NCBI RefSeq assembly: GCF_021390935.1
Contig: NZ_JAJPUI010000002.1
Location: 310,001 to 374,000, forward strand
DNA: 64,000 nucleotides
DNA from: Streptomyces sp. CC228A
GTDB taxonomy: Bacteria > Actinomycetota > Actinomycetes > Streptomycetales > Streptomycetaceae
Direction of reading: 5' to 3'
The notes beneath the pieces were generated by a model. The model was not told the DNA's origin. It saw only the letters and a program-made list of their open reading frames with translations, and did not search any database. Numbering within the stretch: the first letter of the stretch is position 1; each line of letters starts with the position of its first letter. A program made the translations under genes and the position numbers. This document shows positions 55,351 through 63,162 of this stretch, piece by piece.

Positions 55351-55677
55351 GTGGCGAAGACCAGGATCAGCATCAGCCTTGAGGAGCACCAGGCCGAGCG
55401 CATCAGGCGGCACGCCGAGCGGGCAGGTCTGGACGTGTCCGCGTACCTCGTGCACGCCGCCACCCGGCAGATGGCCGAGACGGATGCCATAGAGGACCGG
55501 TTCGCAGGGGTGGACGCCGTCATCGCGGCGGCCGTGGCCGAGGCGGCGCGCATTCCCGGGGAGGCCACGGCACCCGTCGGTGAGCTGACCGAGCAGGAGC
55601 AGCGGGACGTCGACTCCGCCCTCGATCTCGTCTTCGGGCCGGACCGGGCCGGCGCCCGCCCAGGAGAGGCCGCGTGA
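55351..55677 (+). CDS. VapB-like antitoxin, ribbon-helix-helix type
   Basis: 108 residues. The N-terminus ITISL-like strand (MAKTRISISLEEHQAERIRR) and helix (AERAGLDVSAYLVHAATRQMAE) form a ribbon-helix-helix DNA-binding domain. The acidic C-terminal part (EQEQRDVDSALDLVFGP) would bind and block the toxin. GTG 55351 is fixed by the promoter spacing. Overlaps the toxin start by GTGA, which ensures coupled translation. Autorepression expected. Confidence 0.82.
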   Translation: MAKTRISISLEEHQAERIRRHAERAGLDVSAYLVHAATRQMAETDAIEDRFAGVDAVIAAAVAEAARIPGEATAPVGELTEQEQRDVDSALDLVFGPDRAGARPGEAA

Positions 55678-56159
55678 AGGCACGGGTCCCCGTCTACGGC
55701 ACGGGGATGCTGATCGCCCTGGCGGACCGCAGGGCCAAACCGGTCCGCCTGCACGAAGCGCTGAGGGCCGCCCCGCATCGGGCAGTGGTCCTCGGGCCGG
55801 TGCTCGCCCAGGTGTGGCGCCCGCATCCGGCCCTCGTGCACGTCCTGGGCGCCGTCCTCAAGGACTGCACGGTGCCGCGGACGCGCGGCTCCGCCCCGCC
55901 GATGCGCGAGACGAAGGCGGGCCGGCCCGAGTGCATCGCCTGCGCGACGGGCCTCGACCTGGCGGACTGGCACCGCGTCGGCACCCTCCTGGGGCAGGCC
56001 GACCTCCCCGCCAAGAAGCGGCCCGACGCGGTGGACGCCTGTGTGGCGCTGGCCGCTGCCAAGCACGGCAGCGCGGTGGTCTTCACCAGCGACCCGCAGG
56101 ACATCGCCGCCTACCTCGCGGTACTGGACCCGCCGGACGTGCACGTCCACGCCGTGTGA
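55674..56159 (+). CDS. PIN-domain (VapC-like) toxin with altered first acidic residue
   Basis: 161 residues, GTG 55674. PIN fold: first strand VPVYGTGMLIALAD, middle APVLAQVWR-type helix (PVLAQVWRPHP), and DAVDACVALAAAKHGSAVVFTSDPQDIAAYL with the later metal-binding acidic residues. In related Streptomyces proteins the first strand reads YDTGMLIA; here the Asp is Gly, which would remove a metal ligand of the RNase site. It may be inactive or act as a binder only. Partner of the preceding antitoxin. Confidence 0.83.
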   Translation: MKARVPVYGTGMLIALADRRAKPVRLHEALRAAPHRAVVLGPVLAQVWRPHPALVHVLGAVLKDCTVPRTRGSAPPMRETKAGRPECIACATGLDLADWHRVGTLLGQADLPAKKRPDAVDACVALAAAKHGSAVVFTSDPQDIAAYLAVLDPPDVHVHAV

Positions 56160-56329
56160 GCCCTCCGCGCAGCGGCCCGCCACCGGCCTGGCCCCCGTGC
56201 CCCCGTGCCGCCGTGCCGCTGCGCACCGTCCCCGCGAGGCGCGAGCCCCGGCCGGCAGTGCCGCTGCCGGCCGGTACGCACCTGCCGGCCCCCGCTGTCG
56301 GCGGGGCGCTGCGGGCCGCCCCCGCGGGC

Positions 56330-56629
56330 TCAGGCCCCGGCTGACAGGTGCCGCTCCACCGTCGCGACCTTGGAGGTCAGGCCGTCCGTGACGCCCGGGC
56401 GGATGTCGGCCTTCAGGACGACCGAGACGCGGGGCGCGCGGGCCTCGACCGCGGCCACGGCGCGCTTCACGACGTCCATCACCTCGTCCCACTCGCCTTC
56501 GAGGGTCGTGAACATCGCGTCCGTGCGGTTCGGCAGGCCCGACTCGCGGACGACCCGCACCGCGTCGGCGACGTACGCGCCGACGTCCTCCCCCACGCCC
56601 AGCGGCGTGACGCTGAAGGCGACGATCAC
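56330..56629 (-). CDS. MTH1187-family thiamine-binding protein
   Basis: 99 residues: [26 protein letters not shown] then [19 protein letters not shown], a ferredoxin-like fold of the YqgV/MTH1187 family that binds thiamine or its precursor. GTG 56629 overlaps the DUF3817 stop by GTGA. The family usually acts as a small cytoplasmic ligand-binding oligomer; a role in thiamine salvage is inferred only. Confidence 0.85.
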   Translation of the reverse strand: MIVAFSVTPLGVGEDVGAYVADAVRVVRESGLPNRTDAMFTTLEGEWDEVMDVVKRAVAAVEARAPRVSVVLKADIRPGVTDGLTSKVATVERHLSAGA

Positions 56630-56973
56630 GCGGCGTCCACCACGCCCTTGCGGTCGGCGCGCGACGCGGCGACCATGTCGTCGGCCTCGCGCTTGAGCCT
56701 GCGGTCCGCGACGAAGCCGCCGAAGGGGAGGACCGACAGCACGAAGTAGAGGGCGGCGGTCTTGAGCGGCCACTTCGCCTTGTTCCAGGCGTCCAGCCAG
56801 AAGAGGGCGTAGAGGACGAACAGCAGGCCGTGGATCGCGCCCATGACGGGGACCGCGTTGAAGTCCGTCGTCCGCTTCAGGACCGAGCAGATCAGCAGCA
56901 GGATGAAGGACACGGCCTCGGGGCCCGAGACCAGGCGCAGGCGGTGGAGGGCGGATGCGGTCTTGATGTCCAC
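56626..56973 (-). CDS. DUF3817 membrane protein (second copy)
   Basis: 115 residues with three hydrophobic helices ([45 protein letters not shown]) and the family HG-LFVLYAL and PFGGFV motifs, paralogous to the gene at 45850. GTG 56973 ([13 protein letters not shown]) has GGAAGG-TG-CCTTCC around its ribosome site, a palindrome that could mask initiation. Coupled to the thiamine-binding protein gene. Confidence 0.85.
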   Translation of the reverse strand: MDIKTASALHRLRLVSGPEAVSFILLLICSVLKRTTDFNAVPVMGAIHGLLFVLYALFWLDAWNKAKWPLKTAALYFVLSVLPFGGFVADRRLKREADDMVAASRADRKGVVDAA

Positions 56974-57151
56974 GGAAGGCACCTTCCGGTGTGGTGGTGT
57001 ACGGACGGATCGGTGGCGCCGGGCACGATCTTGTGAACGCGTGCACAAGCGGCTCCCATTGTGACAGGCGGCTTTGCCAACCCTTTAACTGGGGCCCTTC
57101 TCCGGGTCGCCCTCCTCCTCGGGGACCTGTCGGGTCCGCCGCGCCGCCGGT

Positions 57152-57157
57152 TACCGT
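57152..57157 (+). promoter_or_regulatory. -10 element, leaderless AIM24 operon
   Basis: TACCGT (TANNNT) six bases before GTG 57164; no ribosome site upstream. The -35 is uncertain (TGTCGG at ~57128). Confidence 0.45.
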
Positions 57158-57163
57158 CGGGGC

Positions 57164-57802
57164 GTGGCAACCTTCCGACTTCAAGGCAGCAGAGTGCTGG
57201 CCGTCGACCTGACCGGGGACGCCGTCAAGGCGAAGAACGGCTCGATGGTCGCGTACGAGGGCCAGATGGCGTTCAAGAAGATGACCGGCGGCGGTGAGGG
57301 CCTGCGCGGCATGGTCACCCGGCGGCTCACCGGCGAGCAGATGGAGGTCATGGAGGTGCGGGGGCAGGGCACCTGCTTCTTCGCCGACCGCGCCTCCGAC
57401 ATCACGGTCCTGGGCCTGCACGGGGACAAGCTGTGGGTCGAGGCCAGCAACCTGCTCTGCGCGGACGCGGCCCTGCGGACCGGCACCACCTTCACCGGGC
57501 TGCGCGGCGGCGCCTCCGGCAACGGGCTGTTCACCACCACGGTGGAGGGCTCCGGCCAGGTCGCGGTCATGTCCGACGGGCCGGCCGTGGTGCTCCGCGT
57601 CAGCCCGCAGTACCCGCTGTCGGTGGACCCGGGCGCGTACATCGCCCACCAGGGCAACCTCCAGCAGACGTTCCAGTCCGGTGTGACCTTCCGCACCTTC
57701 ATGGGCGAGGGCGGCGGCGAGGCGTTCCAGATCCGCTTTGAGGGCGACGGGATCGTGTACGTGCAGCCCAGCGAGCGCAACACGGTCGGAGGCGACGTCT
57801 GA
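57164..57802 (+). CDS. AIM24-family protein 1
   Basis: 212 residues, almost all beta strand and Gly-rich ([40 protein letters not shown]), typical of AIM24 (double-psi-beta-like trimeric) proteins. Bacterial members are of unknown function. GTG 57164 ([16 protein letters not shown]). The stop overlaps the next ATG (TGATG). First of three tandem paralogs. Confidence 0.87.
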   Translation: MATFRLQGSRVLAVDLTGDAVKAKNGSMVAYEGQMAFKKMTGGGEGLRGMVTRRLTGEQMEVMEVRGQGTCFFADRASDITVLGLHGDKLWVEASNLLCADAALRTGTTFTGLRGGASGNGLFTTTVEGSGQVAVMSDGPAVVLRVSPQYPLSVDPGAYIAHQGNLQQTFQSGVTFRTFMGEGGGEAFQIRFEGDGIVYVQPSERNTVGGDV

Positions 57803-58452
57803 TGCCGTTCCGGGAGATCAACTCCAAGATGGTGGAGGCCGTCCTCACGCCGGGGCAGCGGTTGTTCAGCCAGCGCGGCGCCATGCTGGCGTACCGCGGG
57901 GACGTCACTTTCACGCCGAACATCACCGGCGGCCAGGGCGGCGTGATGGCCATGATCGGCCGGCGCGTCGCCAACGAGGCGGCGCCGCTCATGACCGTCG
58001 AGGGCAGCGGCACGGTCCTGTTCGGGCACGGCGGCCACCACGTGCAGGTCATCCGGCTCACCGGGGACACGCTGTACGTCGAGGCGGACCGGCTGCTCGC
58101 CTTCGACGGCACCCTGGAGCAGGGCACCATGTTCATGGGCTCGCAGGGCGGCGTCATGGGCATGGTCCGCGGCCAGGTGACCGGGCAGGGCCTCTTCACC
58201 ACCACGCTCAAGGGGCACGGGTCCGTGGCCGTCATGGCCCACGGCGGGGTGATCGAGCTGCCCATCGCCCCGGGGCGGCCGGTCCATGTGGACCCGCAGG
58301 CGTACGTCGCGCACCACGGCGACGTGCGGAACAAGCTCTCCACCGCGCTGGGCTGGCGCGACATGGTGGGGCGCGGCTCGGGCGAGGCGTTCCAGCTGGA
58401 GCTGAGCGGCAGTGGTGCGGTGTACGTCCAGGCCTCGGAGGAGAAGCTGTGA
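57802..58452 (+). CDS. AIM24-family protein 2
   Basis: 216 residues, same fold ([53 protein letters not shown]). Shares with protein 1 the [10 protein letters not shown] and VYVQ-ending blocks, so it is a local duplicate. ATG 57802 overlaps the previous stop. Its stop overlaps protein 3 by GTGA. Confidence 0.87.
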   Translation: MPFREINSKMVEAVLTPGQRLFSQRGAMLAYRGDVTFTPNITGGQGGVMAMIGRRVANEAAPLMTVEGSGTVLFGHGGHHVQVIRLTGDTLYVEADRLLAFDGTLEQGTMFMGSQGGVMGMVRGQVTGQGLFTTTLKGHGSVAVMAHGGVIELPIAPGRPVHVDPQAYVAHHGDVRNKLSTALGWRDMVGRGSGEAFQLELSGSGAVYVQASEEKL

Positions 58453-59252
58453 ACGCGTCCGTCGTGTACGACCCGGTGTCGCTGCCGAGCGACGACAACG
58501 TCAACGCGTACACCTTCTGCGTGGAGCTCAAGGGCTCCCGGTGGTTCCTGCAGAAGGGCAAGATGATCGCCTACTACGGGAGCATCGCGTTCAACGGCGT
58601 GGGGCACGGGCCGCTGGAGCGGCTGGTGCGCGGCAGCTTCCACTCGCCGATGCACGCGAGTGACTGGGTGGTGGCGGAGGGCAGCGGGAAGATACTGCTC
58701 GCGGACCGGGCCTTCGACGTGAACTCCTTCGACCTGGAGGACGGCAACCTGACGATCCGGGCCGGGAACCTGCTGGCCTTCGAGCCGTCGCTGTCGCTGA
58801 AGCAGTCGATCGTGCCCGGGTTCCTGACGCTGATCGGCACGGGGAAGTTCGTGGCCGCCTCCAACGGCGAGGTGGTGTTCATGGAGCCGCCGATCCGGGC
58901 GGACCCGCAGGCGCTCGTGGGGTGGGCGGACTGCCCCTCGCCGTGCCACCACTACGACCACTCCTACCTGCGCGGCGTGATGGGCGGGGTGCGGGCGCTG
59001 ACGGGGCTCGGCGGGGCCTCGGGCGAGGAGCACCAGTTCGAGTTCGTGGGCGCCGGGACGGTGCTGCTCCAGTCGACGGAGGCGCTGATGCCGGAGCAGG
59101 CCACGGGAACCGTGCCGCACGAGCCCGGCGTCCCCGGTGGCGGTGCGCACGGGGGACACGGGCACGGGCACGGTTCCGGCCACGGCCAGCACGGCTCCGT
59201 ACCGCGCCTTCCCGGTCAGCTGGGGGACCTCCAGCGCCGCTTCGGGCTGTGA
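58449..59252 (+). CDS. AIM24-family protein 3 with His/Gly-rich tail
   Basis: 267 residues, GTG 58449 ([16 protein letters not shown]). AIM24 core (KMIAYYGSIAFNGV, GSGKILLADRAFDVNSFDL, GNLLAFEPSLSLKQSI), a Cys-His cluster (DCPSPCHHYDHSYLRG), then a C-terminal tail very rich in His and Gly (GGHGHGHGSGHGQHG) that could bind metal ions. Ends in a helix LPGQLGDLQRRFGL. Last gene of the tri-paralog operon. Function unknown; metal binding is an inference. Confidence 0.85.
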   Translation: MNASVVYDPVSLPSDDNVNAYTFCVELKGSRWFLQKGKMIAYYGSIAFNGVGHGPLERLVRGSFHSPMHASDWVVAEGSGKILLADRAFDVNSFDLEDGNLTIRAGNLLAFEPSLSLKQSIVPGFLTLIGTGKFVAASNGEVVFMEPPIRADPQALVGWADCPSPCHHYDHSYLRGVMGGVRALTGLGGASGEEHQFEFVGAGTVLLQSTEALMPEQATGTVPHEPGVPGGGAHGGHGHGHGSGHGQHGSVPRLPGQLGDLQRRFGL

Positions 59253-59381
59253 GCGGTAGTCTGCGGAGGGTGACGCGCTCGAACGTCTGCACTGCCGTGC
59301 GGGCGTACGGGGACGGGGGACGGGGAGCGGAGCAGGCGTCACCGCACGTCGTTCACTTCGTCCACATTTCAACTGTTTAGG

Positions 59382-59387
59382 TAGAAT
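59382..59387 (+). promoter_or_regulatory. -10 element, leaderless marR
   Basis: TAGAAT six bases before ATG 59394, with no ribosome site. The surrounding CAACTGTTTAGGTAGAATCC is AT-rich and resembles a MarR autoregulatory site. Confidence 0.55.
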
Positions 59388-59393
59388 CCATCT

Positions 59394-59870
59394 ATGGAGA
59401 CCGAGACGGCCACCCCGTGGCTGACCGACGCGGAGCAGTGCGCCTGGCGCACGTACCTGGACGTCAACAGACTGCTGACGTACCAGCTGGAGAAGGACCT
59501 CCAGCCGTTCGGACTGACCAACAACGACTACGAGATCCTCGTGAACCTGTCGGAGTCCCCGGAGCGGCGGATGCGCATGAGCGACCTGGCGGCCGCCACG
59601 CTCCAGTCCAAGAGCCGCCTCTCGCACCAGATCACGCGTATGGAGAACGCGGGCCTGGTGCGCCGTGAGAACTGCGAGTCCGACCGGCGGGGGCTGTTCG
59701 CGGTCCTCACCGACCAGGGCATGGAGACCATGCACAAGGTGGCCCCGCACCACGTCGACTCCGTACGGCGCCACTTCATCGACCGGCTCTCACCCGAGGC
59801 GCTGAGCGCGATGCACGCCGCCCTCACGCCCGTCGCGGAGGAGCTGCGCGGCCTGCGCGGGAAGCCGTAG
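59394..59870 (+). CDS. MarR-family transcriptional regulator (second)
   Basis: 158 residues. Winged helix (RMRMSDLAAATLQSKSRLSH, QITRMENAGLVRRENCESDRRG) with an unusual Cys in the wing (NCESD), possibly redox-active. ATG 59394. Short AT-rich operator-like region upstream. Follows the AIM24 operon but has its own leaderless promoter. Confidence 0.92.
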   Translation: METETATPWLTDAEQCAWRTYLDVNRLLTYQLEKDLQPFGLTNNDYEILVNLSESPERRMRMSDLAAATLQSKSRLSHQITRMENAGLVRRENCESDRRGLFAVLTDQGMETMHKVAPHHVDSVRRHFIDRLSPEALSAMHAALTPVAEELRGLRGKP

Positions 59871-59975
59871 CCGCTCCCCCGCCGCCCCGCGCCGCCCCGC
59901 GGGGTGCCCGCCGTCCCGGTGAGGACCACGCCGACAGTCCCCCACAGGACCGCACCGCACACAGACGTCCGGCAG

Positions 59976-60007
59976 CCCCCGCCCCCTCGCGTCACGAGGG
60001 GCGGGGG
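59976..60007. terminator. Terminator between marR and meaB
   Basis: About 13-bp GC stem with one bulged C (59976-59989 and 59995-60007), 5-nt loop, between convergent genes. Confidence 0.65.
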
Positions 60008-60030
60008 CCGCCGTCGCGGCCGGGCGGGCG

Positions 60031-60990
60031 TCAGTTCCCGGTAAGGCCCGCCACGAGCTCGTCGGCCGCCGCGTACGGGTCGAGTCCGCCCGCCACGATG
60101 CGCTCCGCGAGCGCCTCCAGCCGGCGGTCGCCGTGCAGGTCGCCGATCCGCTCGCGCAGCGCGGTCACCGCGATGGTCTCCACCTCGTGCGCCGCGCGGG
60201 CCCTGCGCCGCGCGGCGAGGACGCCGTGCTCCTCCATCCAGGCGCGGTGCTTCTCCAGCGCCTCCACGACCTCGTCGACGCCCTCGCCCCGCGCGGCGAC
60301 CGTCTTCACGATCGGCGGCCGCCAGTCGCCCGCGGCACGCGCCTCGCCGAGGCCCAGCATGTGGTTCAGCTCGCGGGCCGTGGCGTCGGCGCCGTCCCGG
60401 TCGGCCTTGTTCACCACGTACACGTCGCCGATCTCCAGGATGCCCGCCTTCGCCGCCTGGATGCCGTCGCCCATGCCGGGCGCCAGCAGGACGACGGAGG
60501 TGTCGGCCTGGGAGGCGATCTCCACCTCGGACTGGCCGACGCCGACCGTCTCCACGAGGATCACGTCGCAGCCCGCCGCGTCCAGCACGCGGATCGCCTG
60601 CGGGGCCGCCCACGCCAGGCCGCCCAGGTGGCCGCGGGTGGCCATGGAGCGGATGTACACGCCGGGGTCCGAGGCGTGCTCGGACATCCGGACCCGGTCG
60701 CCCAGCAGGGCGCCGCCCGAGAACGGCGAGGAGGGGTCCACGGCCAGGACGCCGACCCGCTTGCCCGCCTTCCGGTACGCGGTCACCAGCGCCGACGTCG
60801 ACGTGGACTTGCCGACGCCGGGCGAGCCCGTGAGGCCCACCACGTACGCGCCGCCGGTGAGCGGGGCCAGCGTCGCCATCACCTCACGGAGCTGCGGGGA
60901 CGCCCCCTCCACGAGCGAGATCAGCCGGGCCACGGCCCGCGGCCTGCCCTCCCGTGCCTGCGCCACCAGGGCGGGGACGTCCACCATCAC
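60031..60990 (-). CDS. meaB: MeaB-type GTPase, methylmalonyl/isobutyryl-CoA mutase chaperone
   Basis: 319 residues. G3E P-loop GTPase: Walker A GLTGSPGVGKST (about residues 50-61), Switch/Walker B LVETVGVGQSEVE and NKADRDGAD. MeaB loads and protects the adenosylcobalamin mutases. Start taken as GTG 60990 (AGGAG nine bases upstream); ATG 60987 (MVDVPALVAQ) is a codon later. Adjacent on the same strand to a thiolase and near the epimerase, as in S. coelicolor. Would serve both methylmalonyl-CoA mutase (elsewhere) and IcmA at 44064. Confidence 0.95.
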   Translation of the reverse strand: MMVDVPALVAQAREGRPRAVARLISLVEGASPQLREVMATLAPLTGGAYVVGLTGSPGVGKSTSTSALVTAYRKAGKRVGVLAVDPSSPFSGGALLGDRVRMSEHASDPGVYIRSMATRGHLGGLAWAAPQAIRVLDAAGCDVILVETVGVGQSEVEIASQADTSVVLLAPGMGDGIQAAKAGILEIGDVYVVNKADRDGADATARELNHMLGLGEARAAGDWRPPIVKTVAARGEGVDEVVEALEKHRAWMEEHGVLAARRRARAAHEVETIAVTALRERIGDLHGDRRLEALAERIVAGGLDPYAAADELVAGLTGN

Positions 60991-61128
60991 GTACCAGAGC
61001 TCCTAACTTCCCGTACCGCGCCGACCGCGTGACCGCGGTGCCGTTGCCTGCGGCGCCGCGGGCCGCGGGCGCCGTACGCCCGGCGGTCCGCGGCGCCGCG
61101 TGCCCGTGTGCCTACTGCGCCGTGCCCG

Positions 61129-62340
61129 TCACTTCGACGAGGCGCCCGGCACCTTGACGATCAGCGCGTCGCCCTGGCCGCCGCCGCCGCACAGCGCGGC
61201 CGCGCCGACACCGCCGCCGCGCCGCTTCAGCTCCAGTGCCAGGTGCAGCACGATACGGGCCCCGGACATGCCGATCGGGTGGCCCAGGGCGATCGCACCG
61301 CCGTTCACGTTCACCTTTTCCGGGGATACCCCGAGGTCCTTCATTGACTGCACGGCCACGGCGGCGAACGCCTCGTTGATCTCGATCAGGTCGAGGTCCG
61401 CGACCTGGAGGCCCTCCTTCTTCAGGGCGTGGCGGATGGCGTTGGACGGCTGCGACTGCAGCGAGTTGTCCGGGCCCGCGACGTTGCCGTGGGCGCCGAT
61501 CTCCGCGATCCACTCCAGGCCCAGCTCCTGCGCCTTGGCCTTGCTCATCACGACGACGGCCGCGGCGCCGTCGGAGATCTGCGAGGAGGTGCCCGCGGTG
61601 ATCGTGCCGTCCTTGGCGAAGGCCGGGCGGAGCTTGCCGAGGGACTCGACGGTGGTCTCCGGGCGGATGCCCTCGTCCTTGGCGAAGACGACCGGGTCGC
61701 CCTTGCGCTGCGGGATCTCCACGGGGGTGATCTCGGCCTCGAAGAGGCCGTTCTTCTGCGCGGCCGCCGCCCGCTGGTGCGACAGGGCGGCGATCTCGTC
61801 CTGCTCGGGGCGGGCGATGCCCAGGCGGGTGTTGTGCTTCTCCGTGGACTCGCCCATGGCGATGCCCTCGAAGGAGTCGGTCAGGCCGTCGTGGGCCATG
61901 GCGTCCAGCATCTGGACGGCGCCGTACTTGAAGCCGTCGCGGGACTTCGGCAGCAGGTGCGGGGCGTTCGTCATGGACTCCTGGCCGCCGGCCACGACGA
62001 TGTCGAACTCGCCGGCGCGGATCAGCTGGTCCGCGAGGGCGATGGCGTCCAGGCCGGACAGGCACACCTTGTTGATGGTGAGCGCCGGGACGTGCATCGG
62101 GATGCCGGCCTTGACGGCGGCCTGCCGGGCGGGGATCTGGCCGGCGCCCGCCTGGAGCACCTGGCCCATGATCACGTACTGCACCTGGTCGCCGCCGATG
62201 CCCGCCCGGTCCAGCGCGGCCTTGATGGCGAAGCCGCCGAGGTCGGCGCCGGAGAAGGACTTCAGGGAGCCGAGCAGCCGGCCCATGGGCGTACGGGCTC
62301 CAGCGACGATGACGGAGGTGGTACCGGTCGTTCCAGACAT
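61129..62340 (-). CDS. Acetyl-CoA C-acetyltransferase (thiolase)
   Basis: 403 residues. Catalytic Cys in [14 protein letters not shown], active-site His in [16 protein letters not shown], and the C-terminal Cys in [13 protein letters not shown]. Condenses two acetyl-CoA to acetoacetyl-CoA or the reverse. ATG 62340 with AAGGGG upstream. Upstream of meaB with a 138-bp gap; divergent from the epimerase. Role in acetoacetyl-CoA supply (butyryl-CoA and ethylmalonyl-CoA routes) is inferred. Confidence 0.95.
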   Translation of the reverse strand: MSGTTGTTSVIVAGARTPMGRLLGSLKSFSGADLGGFAIKAALDRAGIGGDQVQYVIMGQVLQAGAGQIPARQAAVKAGIPMHVPALTINKVCLSGLDAIALADQLIRAGEFDIVVAGGQESMTNAPHLLPKSRDGFKYGAVQMLDAMAHDGLTDSFEGIAMGESTEKHNTRLGIARPEQDEIAALSHQRAAAAQKNGLFEAEITPVEIPQRKGDPVVFAKDEGIRPETTVESLGKLRPAFAKDGTITAGTSSQISDGAAAVVVMSKAKAQELGLEWIAEIGAHGNVAGPDNSLQSQPSNAIRHALKKEGLQVADLDLIEINEAFAAVAVQSMKDLGVSPEKVNVNGGAIALGHPIGMSGARIVLHLALELKRRGGGVGAAALCGGGGQGDALIVKVPGASSK

Positions 62341-62401
62341 GAGGACGATCCCCTTCCAGCCTGGGGGGCTGCGGAGTGAACGAGGGTTTACCGTCAATGT
62401 A

Positions 62402-62476
62402 CTGAGCGGTACCTGCCTCGGTCACCGGGCGGATGGTGTGACGGCGCGCACGTTGCGTAACCGCTCAATGGAGCGC
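62402..62476. promoter_or_regulatory. Inverted repeats in the thiolase/epimerase divergent promoter
   Basis: TGAGCGGT (62402-62409) and its complement ACCGCTCA (62460-62467), plus CGCTC-AATG-GAGCG (62462-62475). Same half-site in three places; candidate regulator binding sites controlling both genes. Confidence 0.45.
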
Positions 62477-62488
62477 TCCACTGGTCAC

Positions 62489-62953
62489 ATGCTCACGAGA
62501 ATCGACCACATCGGGATCGCGTGCTTCGACCTCGACAAGACCGTCGAGTTCTACACAACGACCTACGGCTTCCAGGTGTTCCACACCGAGACCAACGAGG
62601 AGCAGGGCGTCCGCGAAGCCATGCTCAAGATCAACGAGACGTCGGACGGCGGCGCCTCCTACCTCCAGCTGCTGGAGCCCACCCGCGAGGACTCCACGGT
62701 CGCGAAGTGGCTGGCCAAGAACGGCGAGGGCGTCCACCACATCGCCTTCGGCACGGCCGACGTGGACGGCGATGCGGAGGCCGTCCGCGCCAAGGGCGTG
62801 CGGGTCCTGTACGACGAGCCGCGGCGCGGCTCGATGGGCTCGCGGATCACGTTCCTGCACCCCAAGGACTGCCACGGCGTGCTCACCGAGCTGGTCACGT
62901 CCGCCGGGTCCGCCTCCGGCTCCGCGGCTGAAGTCCCCTCAGCGGAGCACTGA
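62489..62953 (+). CDS. mce: Methylmalonyl-CoA epimerase
   Basis: 154 residues, vicinal-oxygen-chelate fold. MLTRIDHIGIACFDLDKTVEF, GVHHIAFGTADVDG and FLHPKDCHGVLTELV carry the conserved His/Glu metal ligands. Interconverts the 2R and 2S forms of methylmalonyl-CoA. ATG 62489 gives the family N-terminus, although an in-frame ATG at 62468 exists. Next to meaB and the thiolase; completes an acyl-CoA module with the mutase chaperone. Confidence 0.95.
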   Translation: MLTRIDHIGIACFDLDKTVEFYTTTYGFQVFHTETNEEQGVREAMLKINETSDGGASYLQLLEPTREDSTVAKWLAKNGEGVHHIAFGTADVDGDAEAVRAKGVRVLYDEPRRGSMGSRITFLHPKDCHGVLTELVTSAGSASGSAAEVPSAEH

Positions 62954-62973
62954 CCGCCCGATTCCCGGCCCGG

Positions 62974-63004
62974 TAGAGTGGGCGGCTCCGGGCCGGGGCC
63001 GGAG
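62974..63004 (+). promoter_or_regulatory. Scy promoter and 5' leader hairpin
   Basis: -10 TAGAGT (62974-62979) with a TGACC-like -35 about 18 bp upstream, followed by the hairpin GCTCCGG/CCGGAGC (~62984-63004). The hairpin may end the mce transcript or sit in the ~175-nt scy leader. Confidence 0.45.
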
Positions 63005-63162
63005 CGGGGCCGCGCCGCGGCACCGTCGCCGTCGGGTCGTCGCCAGGCGCCGAAAGGCGCCGCGGGGCGCCGATCTGACACCATTCCCCGGGGGGTCCGT
63101 TCGCCGGCGGACGGTACCCCTGCAAGGAGAGTTCGCGACCAGGGGACGGATGGGACCGCGCA

